Both the position numbers and the translations under genes were made by a program. Below are positions 7,966 through 15,649 of a stretch of 32,351 nucleotides of DNA, one piece after another (position 1 is the stretch's first letter; each line of letters starts with the position of its first letter). The stretch covers positions 1 through 32,351 of the forward strand of contig JAEYMU010000029.1 of assembly GCA_023407175.1 (NCBI GenBank), read 5' to 3'. The notes beneath the pieces are model-generated. The model was given only the letters and a program-made list of their open reading frames with translations, was not told the origin of the DNA and made no database searches. Source of the DNA: Bacillota bacterium. Lineage in GTDB: Bacteria; Bacillota_A; Clostridia; Lachnospirales; Lachnospiraceae.

Positions 7966-8807
7966 TATTGCGCCACCTTCTTTGACTCAATTGTTGCGTC
8001 TAACTCCAATTCCGCTGCTGCTAGTTCCTCGGAAGAAGGCTTCCAATAGTGGTAACGTATGTCCCCTTCGGCAAACGAAAGCCCCTTACCCTTTACGGTA
8101 CGCATCACAATGGCAGAGGGTCCGCCCTTCCCAAATGGCAGAGCGTCCAACGTTCTAACCACCTGTTCCATGTCGTTACCGTCTATCACCCTAGTCGTCC
8201 ATCCAAAGGCGGTAAACTTCTCAACAATGGGTTCCATATCCATAATGTCTTTGGTTTTTCCACTGATCTGCAGGCCGTTGCAGTCCACAATGGCGCATAA
8301 ATTATCTAGGCCATAGTGACCGGCGGCGGCCGCTGCTTCCCAGTTGGAGCCCTCCGGCAACTCACCGTCGCCCATCAAGGCAAACACTCTCTGATTGCCG
8401 TTTCTTAATCCTAAGGCCATCCCACCTGCAATGGAGAGCCCGTGCCCCAATGCGCCAGTGTTTGCCTCCACGCCCGGCAACTTATGCATGTCAGGGTGCC
8501 CAGGCAGCTTCGTACCGAGCTGTCCGTAGGTGTCCAGAACGGCCTCATCAAAGAATCCACACTCACACAAAGCGGCATACTGCGCCATGCACTTGTGACC
8601 AGCTGAGAGTATGAACCGATCTCTATCCGGCATCCTGGGATTCTCGGGATATACGTTCATAGCATGAAAATACAGTGCTGTCACCATATCTAAGCAACTC
8701 ATCGCACCGCCTAAGTGGCCGCCCTTACCGGCAGCTACCATGCGCACAACTTTGCGGCGACATTTGGCTGCCCTGTACTCCAGCATCCTAATGTCATCTG
8801 TCTTCAC
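7965..8807 (-). CDS. Transketolase, N-terminal (TPP-binding) subunit
   Basis: The product is about 280 residues, the thiamine-diphosphate pyrophosphate-binding half of transketolase. Visible motifs are GKGGHLGGAMS, ILSAGHKCMAQYAAL, GHPDMHKLPGVEANTGALGHGLS, and the GDG motif in MGDGELPEGSNWEAAAAAG followed by IVDCNGLQ. The GTG at 8807 is the likely start: GGGAG stands 7 bases upstream, and the family begins at about this point (KTDDIRMLEYRAA). Longer starts read back through the isomerase gene in another frame and add unrelated residues. It overlaps the isomerase stop by 14 bases and the C-half start by one base, so all three are translationally coupled. With the C-half it would form an active heteromer. 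Confidence 0.92.
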   Translation of the reverse strand: MKTDDIRMLEYRAAKCRRKVVRMVAAGKGGHLGGAMSCLDMVTALYFHAMNVYPENPRMPDRDRFILSAGHKCMAQYAALCECGFFDEAVLDTYGQLGTKLPGHPDMHKLPGVEANTGALGHGLSIAGGMALGLRNGNQRVFALMGDGELPEGSNWEAAAAAGHYGLDNLCAIVDCNGLQISGKTKDIMDMEPIVEKFTAFGWTTRVIDGNDMEQVVRTLDALPFGKGGPSAIVMRTVKGKGLSFAEGDIRYHYWKPSSEELAAAELELDATIESKKVAQ

Positions 8808-9246
8808 TTTGCTGCTCCCTTTCATATTCAATAATTGCTTCCACCTTTGGGCCGGAACGGCTGGCGGGATCAAACTTAACGTTGAGATACTCCTTGATAA
8901 AGGATTTCGCCAGCTCAATGTCAATTACCTGAGCGCCTATCGCGATAATATTTGCATGATTGCTCAGCTCGGCTCGTTGTGCTTGATAGACGGTGCTTAC
9001 ACAGGCAGCGTAAGCGCCTTTTACCTTGTTGGCGGCGATGGACATACCAATACCGGTACCACATAGCAAGATACCGCGGTCACATATGCCCGCAGCAACG
9101 TCTTTTGCGACTCGAAAGGCAACCTTTGCGTAGATGGGGTCGTCGCTACCGTAGTCAACAACCTCATGATTCAAGCTCTTTACATATTCGCTCAATGCCG
9201 TTTTATATTCAGTGGCATTTGGGTCACATCCAATTGCAATTTTCAT
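8794..9246 (-). CDS. RpiB/LacAB-family sugar-phosphate isomerase
   Basis: The product is 150 residues of the RpiB/LacAB aldose-ketose isomerase family. The family signature is clear: ILLCGTGIGMSIAANK with catalytic-type Cys62, then NIIAIGAQVID and a C-terminal FDPASRSGPKVEAI with phosphate-site Arg. The N-terminal active-site segment reads GCDPNATE where ordinary ribose-5-phosphate isomerase B has GCDHxG, and the usual QHND stretch is replaced by LSNHAN. Substrate preference probably differs from ribose-5-phosphate; a tetrose or branched or substituted sugar phosphate is possible (inference). The ATG at 9246 has AAAGGTGG upstream. Its position between the PHP and transketolase genes places it in the same pathway. 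Confidence 0.88.
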   Translation of the reverse strand: MKIAIGCDPNATEYKTALSEYVKSLNHEVVDYGSDDPIYAKVAFRVAKDVAAGICDRGILLCGTGIGMSIAANKVKGAYAACVSTVYQAQRAELSNHANIIAIGAQVIDIELAKSFIKEYLNVKFDPASRSGPKVEAIIEYEREQQSEDR

Positions 9247-9287
9247 ATTGCATCCACCTTTCAAATTAATAATCATGGTTTTACTTG

Positions 9288-10247
9288 TCAGTTATCCGCA
9301 TCCATCGCTTGATGATAAAGTTTAGCAAAATAAGGAACCGCCATAAATTCACTTATGGTCATTCCACACTCCCCAAGTTCACGAGGGTTTTGATTCTTCT
9401 TTTTCCAGTCAGCATGATAATCGGAGCCCCCGCTTAAAATCAATCGGCCGGCCGCCCTTTGAGCCACTTCGGCCCATATCTCTTCAGAAGGCCGTTTGTC
9501 TTTGTAGGTGGTCTTGCCATAGGGGTACCGGGTCTCTATGCCGTCCAGACCGCTGTCGATCAGTGTTTCAATGAAGTCCCACCGCTCCATCTGCCGCCCA
9601 CCGACTACTACCGCGGGATCAATAAGATAGGGATGAGCTAAAATGGCAATCCCGCCAGTCCTGTGGATTACATCAATGATGTATTTAGCGGATGGTTTTT
9701 CCCGGTGAACGTTGAGATATGCGTCATCCCTTACCAGCAACTTTGCTTCAACCCAACTGGAGACAAAGCCTTTTGTAGCCATAAAGTCAAAGATGCGCTT
9801 CTTTTGTAAAGAGAAAATATCAACTTTATGGCTTCCGCTCTGCAGCAATTCATCTATTGTAAATTTATAGCCGCGCTCGTTCAGCCTGCGAACCGTTTCC
9901 TCATAGGCGGTGGCTTTACTTTTGGAGATATTTTGTACCACATTGTGCATCTCGGCGCTTTCCCAATTGCAGCCAAGACCTACAATATGAACGTCCTCCA
10001 CGTTGCTTTCGCAGGAGAACTCCACGCCGCGCAAAAAGCATAGGCCATGGGATCGAGCCCATTTAACCAGCGAATGAGAGCCGCCACCCGGCAGGTGAAC
10101 CTCAGTAGGCGGAAGGATGTCATGGTCGGTCAGAGCCAACACTTTCAATCCCCGTTCAACGGCATTCTCTACGAGTTCGTTGATGCTGTCGGCTCCGTCA
10201 GACAAATAAGTGTGGATGTGCAGGTCAACTGGAAAATTCGCTACCAT
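9288..10247 (-). CDS. PHP-domain phosphoesterase
   Basis: The product is about 319 residues of the PHP (polymerase and histidinol phosphatase) superfamily, trinuclear-metal phosphoesterases. Motifs in order are DLHIHTYLSDG (His10, His12), ALTDHD, RGVEFSC, ILAHPYL and GGSDYHAD. Relatives include 3',5'-nucleotide bisphosphate phosphatases and TrpH-like enzymes; a sugar-bisphosphate phosphatase role fits this operon but is inference. GGAGG stands 9 bases before the ATG at 10247, and earlier in-frame ATGs at 10253 and 10271 are less well placed. The start overlaps the end of the aldolase gene by about 20 bases, indicating coupled translation. Confidence 0.9.
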   Translation of the reverse strand: MVANFPVDLHIHTYLSDGADSINELVENAVERGLKVLALTDHDILPPTEVHLPGGGSHSLVKWARSHGLCFLRGVEFSCESNVEDVHIVGLGCNWESAEMHNVVQNISKSKATAYEETVRRLNERGYKFTIDELLQSGSHKVDIFSLQKKRIFDFMATKGFVSSWVEAKLLVRDDAYLNVHREKPSAKYIIDVIHRTGGIAILAHPYLIDPAVVVGGRQMERWDFIETLIDSGLDGIETRYPYGKTTYKDKRPSEEIWAEVAQRAAGRLILSGGSDYHADWKKKNQNPRELGECGMTISEFMAVPYFAKLYHQAMDADN

Positions 10248-11088
10248 ACACATGAACCTCCTCATTTGCAAACAACCGGATAAAAGCTTCCATTTGTGTC
10301 GAACAGGCTTTTTCTACGGCCTGGTCGAAATCCAACGGGGTGATCTTCTCATTCTGAAGCGCCTTACGGGCGGCTCCCATATAGGTTAGCTTTAATGTTG
10401 TGGATAGGTTGATTTTAGCTGCGCCGCATTCAATCAGCCGTTTAAAATCCTTTTCCGGCAAGCCGGTACCGCCGTGCACCACTACCAGAACATCCAGACG
10501 GCTTAACTGCTTCACAAGATTGAAGTTCAGCTTTGGACGACCAACATAAACGCCATGTGCCGTACCAATGGCGGGTGCTACGGCATCAATGGCGGAATGC
10601 TGTAAGTAATCCACCGTTTCTTCAATAGAAGCCAAACGGGCATCATCATGTGCAATGTCATCTTCGACACCCGCGATCACACCGATTTCACCTTCCACAG
10701 CAACGCCACGACCATGGGCATAGTCAACTATCCGGCGAGTTAACATTACATTTTCGTCAAAAGGCCGGGAAGAAAAATCCATCATAACAGAATCCCAACC
10801 TTCTTGGATGCAGGCCCTGGCCAGCGCTTCGTCGGTACAGTGATCGAGATGCAGTACAACGGGTACATGGGCGTCTGCCCGCAGCTCTTCTATCATTCTG
10901 GCGAAAGCCTCAACACCATAGCGCCTGACTGTGCCTGTGGATGGCTGAAGGATAATAGGCCGCGAGGCCCGCTCAGCCGCATGAACTACAGCTCGGGCAG
11001 TAAGGTGATTCAGAATATTGACTGCGGCAACAGCAGTACCGCTTTTTTGCGCATCGCGCAAGATTTTACAAAACAGGTTTTCTTTCAT
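10225..11088 (-). CDS. Class II ketose-bisphosphate aldolase
   Basis: The product is 287 residues of the zinc-dependent fructose/tagatose-bisphosphate aldolase family, which split ketose phosphates to dihydroxyacetone phosphate plus an aldehyde. Asp82 and zinc ligand His83 are in LHLDHCTD. EGEIG follows at ~132-136, zinc ligand His178 is in GTAHGVY, and His205 is in VVHGGTGL. The phosphate-binding KINLSTTLK comes next. The zinc set is complete, so activity is expected. The first start with a plausible site (GGATGA) is the ATG at 11088; ATGs at 11100 and 11112 are alternatives. It is the first gene of the aldolase-PHP-isomerase-transketolase operon and faces away from the GntR regulator. Confidence 0.92.
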   Translation of the reverse strand: MKENLFCKILRDAQKSGTAVAAVNILNHLTARAVVHAAERASRPIILQPSTGTVRRYGVEAFARMIEELRADAHVPVVLHLDHCTDEALARACIQEGWDSVMMDFSSRPFDENVMLTRRIVDYAHGRGVAVEGEIGVIAGVEDDIAHDDARLASIEETVDYLQHSAIDAVAPAIGTAHGVYVGRPKLNFNLVKQLSRLDVLVVVHGGTGLPEKDFKRLIECGAAKINLSTTLKLTYMGAARKALQNEKITPLDFDQAVEKACSTQMEAFIRLFANEEVHVYGSEFSS

Positions 11089-11237
11089 CGTTTGATTCAT
11101 CCATATAAACATTTAAAATCAACGTACTTATCAATTATTTCGGAGCTTTAAAGACTACTGCATGGTTGCATTGGCCTTGCATCCCCACGCTCAAGATCCC
11201 CATAATTGCAAATTCATTCTCCTTGCAAGTTATACGT

Positions 11238-11253
11238 ACATGTATATACAAGA
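11238..11253. promoter_or_regulatory. Probable GntR operator upstream of the aldolase operon
   Basis: The sequence contains TGTATATACA (11241-11250), a perfect 10-bp palindrome, followed by AG. It matches one side of the 20-bp palindrome in the transaldolase promoter over TGTATATACAAGA (13 bases). The GTnTAnAC core is typical of HutC-type GntR operators. It lies just downstream of the operon promoter, where a bound repressor would block transcription. Confidence 0.65.
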
Positions 11254-11269
11254 AAGTTCCTGTAATTAC

Positions 11270-11296
11270 ATTATATCAACCAGGGCCTTTTGTCAA
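11270..11296 (-). promoter_or_regulatory. Promoter of the aldolase operon
   Basis: On the minus strand there is a TTGACA (11291-11296) and a TATAAT (11270-11275). The spacer is only 15 bases, which is shorter than ideal; TAATGT two bases further on gives 17. The promoter points toward the aldolase gene and lies about 180 bases from its start, leaving a long leader that contains the operator. Confidence 0.6.
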
Positions 11297-11452
11297 TAGA
11301 AAACGTAATTTTCACAAAACCAAGACACAAAATAAGAAAAATCATGTTGCACTTGTTTTTACAGGTTCTAATCTGTTATTATGGAGTTCAAAGAGGACAC
11401 TACTAAATGTTGGCAATAGTCATGTTGTCGAATAGATGGGGAGATACGATTT

Positions 11453-12172
11453 ATGCTGGACAGAGGAAGCGCTAAGCCACTGCATATGCAAATGGAAGAA
11501 CTGATCCGCGAACACGTTGAAACTGGGGTTTGGGTGCCGGGCTCTCTTATTCCTTCCGAGAATGAGCTTAGCCACCAGTACGGTATCAGCCGCATGACAG
11601 TACGCAGTGTTGTAACGAGGCTGGTACAGGAGGGTATGCTGTTTCGCATACCGGGTAAAGGTACCTTCGTTGCAGAGCAGAAAATTGAAGCCAAGTCTCT
11701 CTCTTATGAGGGCATCCGCGAACAACTTGAGCGGTTGGGCTACGAAGTAACCACTAAACTGCTTAGCGTGCAGAAAAATAGGGGGAACAAAGACGTTCGC
11801 AGTAAACTAAAATTGGAGGATAATGCACAGGTGTATGTAGTGCGGCGGTTACGGGCCGTGAAAGATATGCCGCTCAGTCTGCACACTTCCTATATACCGG
11901 TAATATTGGCGCCACAGTTGGAAAAGCTTAACCTTGTAGACGAGCAGTTATGCTCCATACTCAGTAGGAGTTATGGGTTGAATCGAGAGCGTATTTTTGA
12001 AGAACTTGAATCCGTGGCAGCCACAGAAGAAGAGGCAACATTATTAAACATCCAGCCCGGACATCCTTTATTGTTGTTGCAAGATACCATCGTAGACCCA
12101 AATGGTGTACCTTTTGAATACGCGAAGGTGGTTTTTAGAGGAGATAAAATCAAGTTAAAGCTGGAGTTTTAA
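11453..12172 (+). CDS. GntR family (HutC/UTRA) transcriptional regulator
   Basis: The product is 239 residues. The N-terminal winged helix (~6-72) reads PLHMQMEELIREHVETG and PSENELSHQYGISRMTVRSVV, ending GKGTFVAEQ. The UTRA effector domain (~90-237) contains VYVVRRLRAVKDMPLSLHTSYIP and the closing GVPFEYAKVVFRGDK. HutC-type regulators are usually repressors released by a pathway sugar phosphate or substrate. The gene is divergent from the aldolase operon, separated by about 360 bases that hold a matching operator, and a second, fuller operator sits in the transaldolase promoter. GGGGAGA stands 8 bases before the ATG. Local control of both sugar-phosphate units is inferred. Confidence 0.93.
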   Translation: MLDRGSAKPLHMQMEELIREHVETGVWVPGSLIPSENELSHQYGISRMTVRSVVTRLVQEGMLFRIPGKGTFVAEQKIEAKSLSYEGIREQLERLGYEVTTKLLSVQKNRGNKDVRSKLKLEDNAQVYVVRRLRAVKDMPLSLHTSYIPVILAPQLEKLNLVDEQLCSILSRSYGLNRERIFEELESVAATEEEATLLNIQPGHPLLLLQDTIVDPNGVPFEYAKVVFRGDKIKLKLEF

Positions 12173-12302
12173 GGCAATAATTAAGGACATAAGGACGATC
12201 AATCACATTAGCAAGCATCCCGGTTGCTGTTTCATGTGCCGTGAGTACTTTGCTATCTTTCCATTATAAGATTGATTAACTGTATTGAATTCTTCGCTTA
12301 TA

Positions 12303-13226
12303 TCAGAAGACTGGCCATGTTTTAAATGGTCTTAACCCAAATTGTTCGAAACACTCTGCTATTCTCTTTTGTTCTGAAATTGATATTGATTGTAAAGGAA
12401 TTCGAGGTCTCCCTCCAGAGAACCCCCTTAGGTCCATCCCATATTTGACTCCTGCAACTCCATGCCGGGAAATAGTTTGCATCGATACATTATTAAGAAA
12501 CTCATGAAGTTCTTGGGCCTTTTTATAATCGCCTTGGATGAAATCATTGTACAATTCACAACAATATTCAGGTAAATAACTGGCTGTGGATAGCACACCG
12601 CCTACGGCACCTTCAAGAAGTCCTGGATAAAACGTGCTTACGTTCCCCGCAATTATACTAAATTGGGCATTGGGGGATATCGCCTTTAAATAATTAATAT
12701 TTGGTTCCATGGATGAATTTTTCATAGCGATAATATTTGGATGTTCCGCTAACTCCCATATCAGATCAGCGCTCAAACATAAGTTAGCAGCGAATTTAGG
12801 TGCATTATAAATAACAATTGGTGCAGGAGATTGATCGGCAACCACGGTATAGTATTTCAGAAGCGCATCTTTACACATATACTGAACAAAATAGTGGGGT
12901 GGCAAAATGAATGCTACGTCGAGCCCATGGTCGGAAGCTTTTTTTATGAAGTCGATAGTTTTAAATGCAGATTCGCGCCCGCATCCGGCAACGACTATCT
13001 TATCTTTCACTTTGTGTTTGTAAACAGCATCCAAAACCAAAAGGGATTCTTCATCCGTTAATCCCTGAAATTCTCCGTTGCTGCCTAATGGCATATAGCC
13101 TCTAAGCGAGGTTTCATTATATTGCTCGATGTTCGCTACAATTCCATCTATAGATACATGCTCGTTTTCATCGAAGGTTGTAACAATAGGAGCGTATACA
13201 CCCTGTAATATGCTTGTTTTTACCAT
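12303..13226 (-). CDS. Dihydrodipicolinate synthase/N-acetylneuraminate lyase family protein
   Basis: The product is 307 residues with the (beta/alpha)8 class I aldolase fold of the DapA/NanA family. GSNGEF stands at ~48-53 in place of the usual GTTGE, catalytic Tyr140 is in IVIYNAP, and Schiff-base Lys169 is in IIAMKNSS. Members cleave or condense pyruvate with an aldehyde. It lies in a sugar cluster and not beside lysine genes, so a 2-keto-3-deoxy sugar acid lyase is as likely as dihydrodipicolinate synthase. It converges on the GntR gene with about 130 bases between them. The upstream region (13227-13491) has no clear copy of the GntR operator. The exact substrate is unknown. Confidence 0.9.
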   Translation of the reverse strand: MVKTSILQGVYAPIVTTFDENEHVSIDGIVANIEQYNETSLRGYMPLGSNGEFQGLTDEESLLVLDAVYKHKVKDKIVVAGCGRESAFKTIDFIKKASDHGLDVAFILPPHYFVQYMCKDALLKYYTVVADQSPAPIVIYNAPKFAANLCLSADLIWELAEHPNIIAMKNSSMEPNINYLKAISPNAQFSIIAGNVSTFYPGLLEGAVGGVLSTASYLPEYCCELYNDFIQGDYKKAQELHEFLNNVSMQTISRHGVAGVKYGMDLRGFSGGRPRIPLQSISISEQKRIAECFEQFGLRPFKTWPVF

Positions 13227-13452
13227 TTTGCTTTCCCTATCCTAACCCATCAATAATGGCCCTGATTTATCTTATAAGCCCCAAAACTTTTATACAATTC
13301 CCACGTATATTATTTCACCCATTCATAAATATTTAACGTGATGTTGATTTGGTCTTTTATCTATCCCCAAAATATGAGACAGACAAAGGCCTGGTAGAAA
13401 ATAGACTCATTATAGATAATGTTACCAGCATATAAAACTGTTGTATAAATTT

Positions 13453-13467
13453 GCAACAAAATGTTGC
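13453..13467. repeat. Short hairpin downstream of the kinase remnant
   Basis: GCAACA (13453-13458) and TGTTGC (13462-13467) flank a 3-base loop, just beyond the stop of the minus-strand kinase pseudogene. It is a weak terminator candidate at best, with no clear U-tract. Confidence 0.35.
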
Positions 13468-13491
13468 TTCTACATTTGTTGATGCCTTGCC

Positions 13492-14021
13492 TTAAAGGGT
13501 CTTAACCGCGTTTCGCAGTTTGCCGTATCTTTCATAGACTGCTTTGTACATTTCAACGTTTTGCGGGACTGGTTCATATCGCCTTGCAACAGTTGAACGA
13601 GTTTTTCTCATAGCATCCTCAATGCTATCATATACGCCTGCACCGACGCCAGCCACCAATGCCGACCCACGGGCGCCAATCAACTCTTCCGGGCATGAGC
13701 AGATTTCAACGGTCATATCAAGTACATCCGCAAAAAGCTGGCAAACAAAGTCGGATTTTGCAAGGCCACCCGCCACCAAGAATTTTTGGGGCTGCTTTCC
13801 AGATATCTCCTCCATAATATTCAGACAATCCTTAAACCCATTGGCTATGCCTTCAAGGCAGGCGCGAATGAGGTCATCCGTGCTATTCAAGATTCCGATG
13901 CCCGTGAAAGCAACCTGTTTAAACATCAGGTTCCAGAAAAACTGTACACCGTTTGCGCCAATAGGAGAATTGGCAGCATGCTGGTTCCTGCATCTATACC
14001 AACTAAATACTTCTTTTCCAT
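13492..14021 (-). pseudogene. FGGY-family carbohydrate kinase, internally deleted
   Basis: A normal start survives at 14021: AAAGGTGA stands 5 bases before the ATG, followed by MEKKYLVGIDAGTS, the phosphate-binding loop of FGGY kinases. Immediately afterwards, in a different frame, the sequence jumps to AANSPIGANGVQFFWNL and the C-terminal third of the family. That part has FTGIGILNSTDDLIRACLEG and the ATP-domain segment FLVAGGLAKSDFVCQLF, and ends at 13492. Intact members are about 500 residues, so roughly 330 codons are missing. The junction falls in AGCATGCT, itself a palindrome. The gene cannot make an active kinase, though a 144-residue C-terminal frame remains open. Its former substrate was probably the sugar handled by this cluster. 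Confidence 0.9.
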
Positions 14022-14187
14022 TAAGATCACCTTTATTCTTTATAATTTCTTAGGGCTTCTAATGGGATTTCATCTTAGCAATACTTTAATAGAATTTTCA
14101 AATTAAGAATTACAACAAAATGCGTCATGACTCATTTTAAGGCTTAGGCTTCTTGCAGGATTTCGCTTCTTAAAATCAATTTCATTT

Positions 14188-14213
14188 GGGAGGCTGCTTG
14201 GCTACAGCCTCCC
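14188..14213 (-). terminator. Stem-loop after the MFS transporter gene
   Basis: A perfect 9-bp stem is formed by GGGAGGCTG (14188-14196) and CAGCCTCCC (14205-14213) with an 8-base loop, 19 bases beyond the transporter stop. The tail on the minus strand is AAATGAAATTGATTTT, so the U-tract is poor. It probably still works as a terminator. Confidence 0.6.
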
Positions 14214-14231
14214 GCTGATTGACGGTAAATA

Positions 14232-15494
14232 TTACAAATCTGCTTTGGGAACTTCTATCGATGCAGATTTAGTTCTTATGGCCATTAACAGTACCACACC
14301 AATGACCGCTGCAACAATTGCACCGATAAATGCGCTATTATAACTCTGTGTCGCATCATAAGCAGCATTAAATATCGGCAAGAACGCAGCCCCTATGCTT
14401 ATCGGTATAGAAGCTATTCCCAATATGCCTGCAAAATCCTTCAGGCCATATAGTTTGCGAACCAATACCTGCATTGGTACCATCAATGTTGTTACACAAT
14501 AACCCAGCATGCCACCCGCAATATAGACCCAAGTGCTTCCCAAGGATTGTATTGACATCGCAATCAGACTAAGGCCTACGAAAAGCAGCGCACCGGAAAA
14601 CATTACAACTTTGGGGCCAACTTTGTCAGCAAGCCAACCAGCCGATATCTGTAAGAAAGTATTAAAGAAGTTATAAATCATAAAGATAACGCCGATTCCA
14701 ACCGCTGACATACCAGCCATTGCGGCAAAATTTCCATAGGACAACAGAACACACATAAAGCATGCTTGCAGCAAAAGGCTCCCAATGAAAAGCATGTAGA
14801 ACTTTGGTCCTTTTAAAGCCTCTTTTAAAGTCATTCCAGCAAGTTCCACACCTTCTGTACCAACAGTATTTACCGCGTTCTCAGATACCGGTTCTGCCCA
14901 TAACGGAAGCACACCCGGATCCGGACGATTCTTTATCAGAATGCATCCAATCGTACAAAGCACCGCAATGATAATAGCACAGTACAAATACGATGTTTGA
15001 TACCCAACTGTACTGATCCAATTACCAATGAGCGGCGAAAATACAATGCCTCCCAATCCCATAGCTGCAGCTGAAACCCCAAACAATATGCCGTGATGTT
15101 TTCCAAACCAGGCATTGATAAGAACAGGTGCTGATACGACTGCGATTAGATTCGATCCAAATCCAAAAATCGCATATGCGGCATAAAACACGGGTAGGGA
15201 ATTTGCAACAGATAAAATGAGCTGCATTGCAACACAAGCTACTGTTCCAATAATCATCATATTTCTGACGCCAATCTTTGCGACGATTTTACCCACTGTT
15301 AGCAGAATAATAAGCCCACAAATTGATTGTATGGTAGAAGTAACCCCGTATCCTGCAGCGGTAAAATCCGGATGAGCCTGAAGTATTGGCGCCATATAAT
15401 TCGCCGATGTGTTGAAAATTATTCCTACCGAACAAAACTGAATTAGAACCAACCCCAACAAAACAAGCCATGCGTAAGAACTTTTTTTCGTCAT
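14232..15494 (-). CDS. Major facilitator superfamily transporter
   Basis: The product is 420 residues with about twelve hydrophobic segments in two six-helix halves, joined by a hydrophilic loop at ~195-225. It has MFS loop motifs such as GKIVAKIGVRNMM between helices 2 and 3 and the equivalent GWLADKVGPKVVM in the second half. The overall pattern resembles the oxalate/formate antiporter-like (OFA) branch, whose members carry organic acids or sugar acids. It lies between the kinase remnant and the transaldolase gene on the same strand, so it is a good candidate for uptake of the cluster's substrate or export of a product. The substrate cannot be read from sequence. Confidence 0.9.
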   Translation of the reverse strand: MTKKSSYAWLVLLGLVLIQFCSVGIIFNTSANYMAPILQAHPDFTAAGYGVTSTIQSICGLIILLTVGKIVAKIGVRNMMIIGTVACVAMQLILSVANSLPVFYAAYAIFGFGSNLIAVVSAPVLINAWFGKHHGILFGVSAAAMGLGGIVFSPLIGNWISTVGYQTSYLYCAIIIAVLCTIGCILIKNRPDPGVLPLWAEPVSENAVNTVGTEGVELAGMTLKEALKGPKFYMLFIGSLLLQACFMCVLLSYGNFAAMAGMSAVGIGVIFMIYNFFNTFLQISAGWLADKVGPKVVMFSGALLFVGLSLIAMSIQSLGSTWVYIAGGMLGYCVTTLMVPMQVLVRKLYGLKDFAGILGIASIPISIGAAFLPIFNAAYDATQSYNSAFIGAIVAAVIGVVLLMAIRTKSASIEVPKADL

Positions 15495-15649
15495 ATCAAC
15501 ACCCCCATTTTTTTAATTTCTTAACGGCATCGGCTTCATCGCAGCTAATCTCTATAACCGAAACTGGAACTTTCAGCTTTTTAGCAGACTAACCCATAGC
15601 CCCAACCGCATAAGAAAAATTGCTTAATTCTTTTCTCTCATGAAATTAT

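Noticed and set aside
7018..11088. A complete sulfoquinovose or apiose pathway
   Set aside because: Split transketolase and an isomerase are shared, but no sulfoquinovosidase, SQ isomerase, sulfoacetaldehyde enzyme or apiose isomerase is seen, and the kinase is broken.
11368..11725. Two minus-strand open frames at the start of the GntR gene
   Set aside because: They overlap the well-supported GntR regulator in the opposite strand and have no family features.
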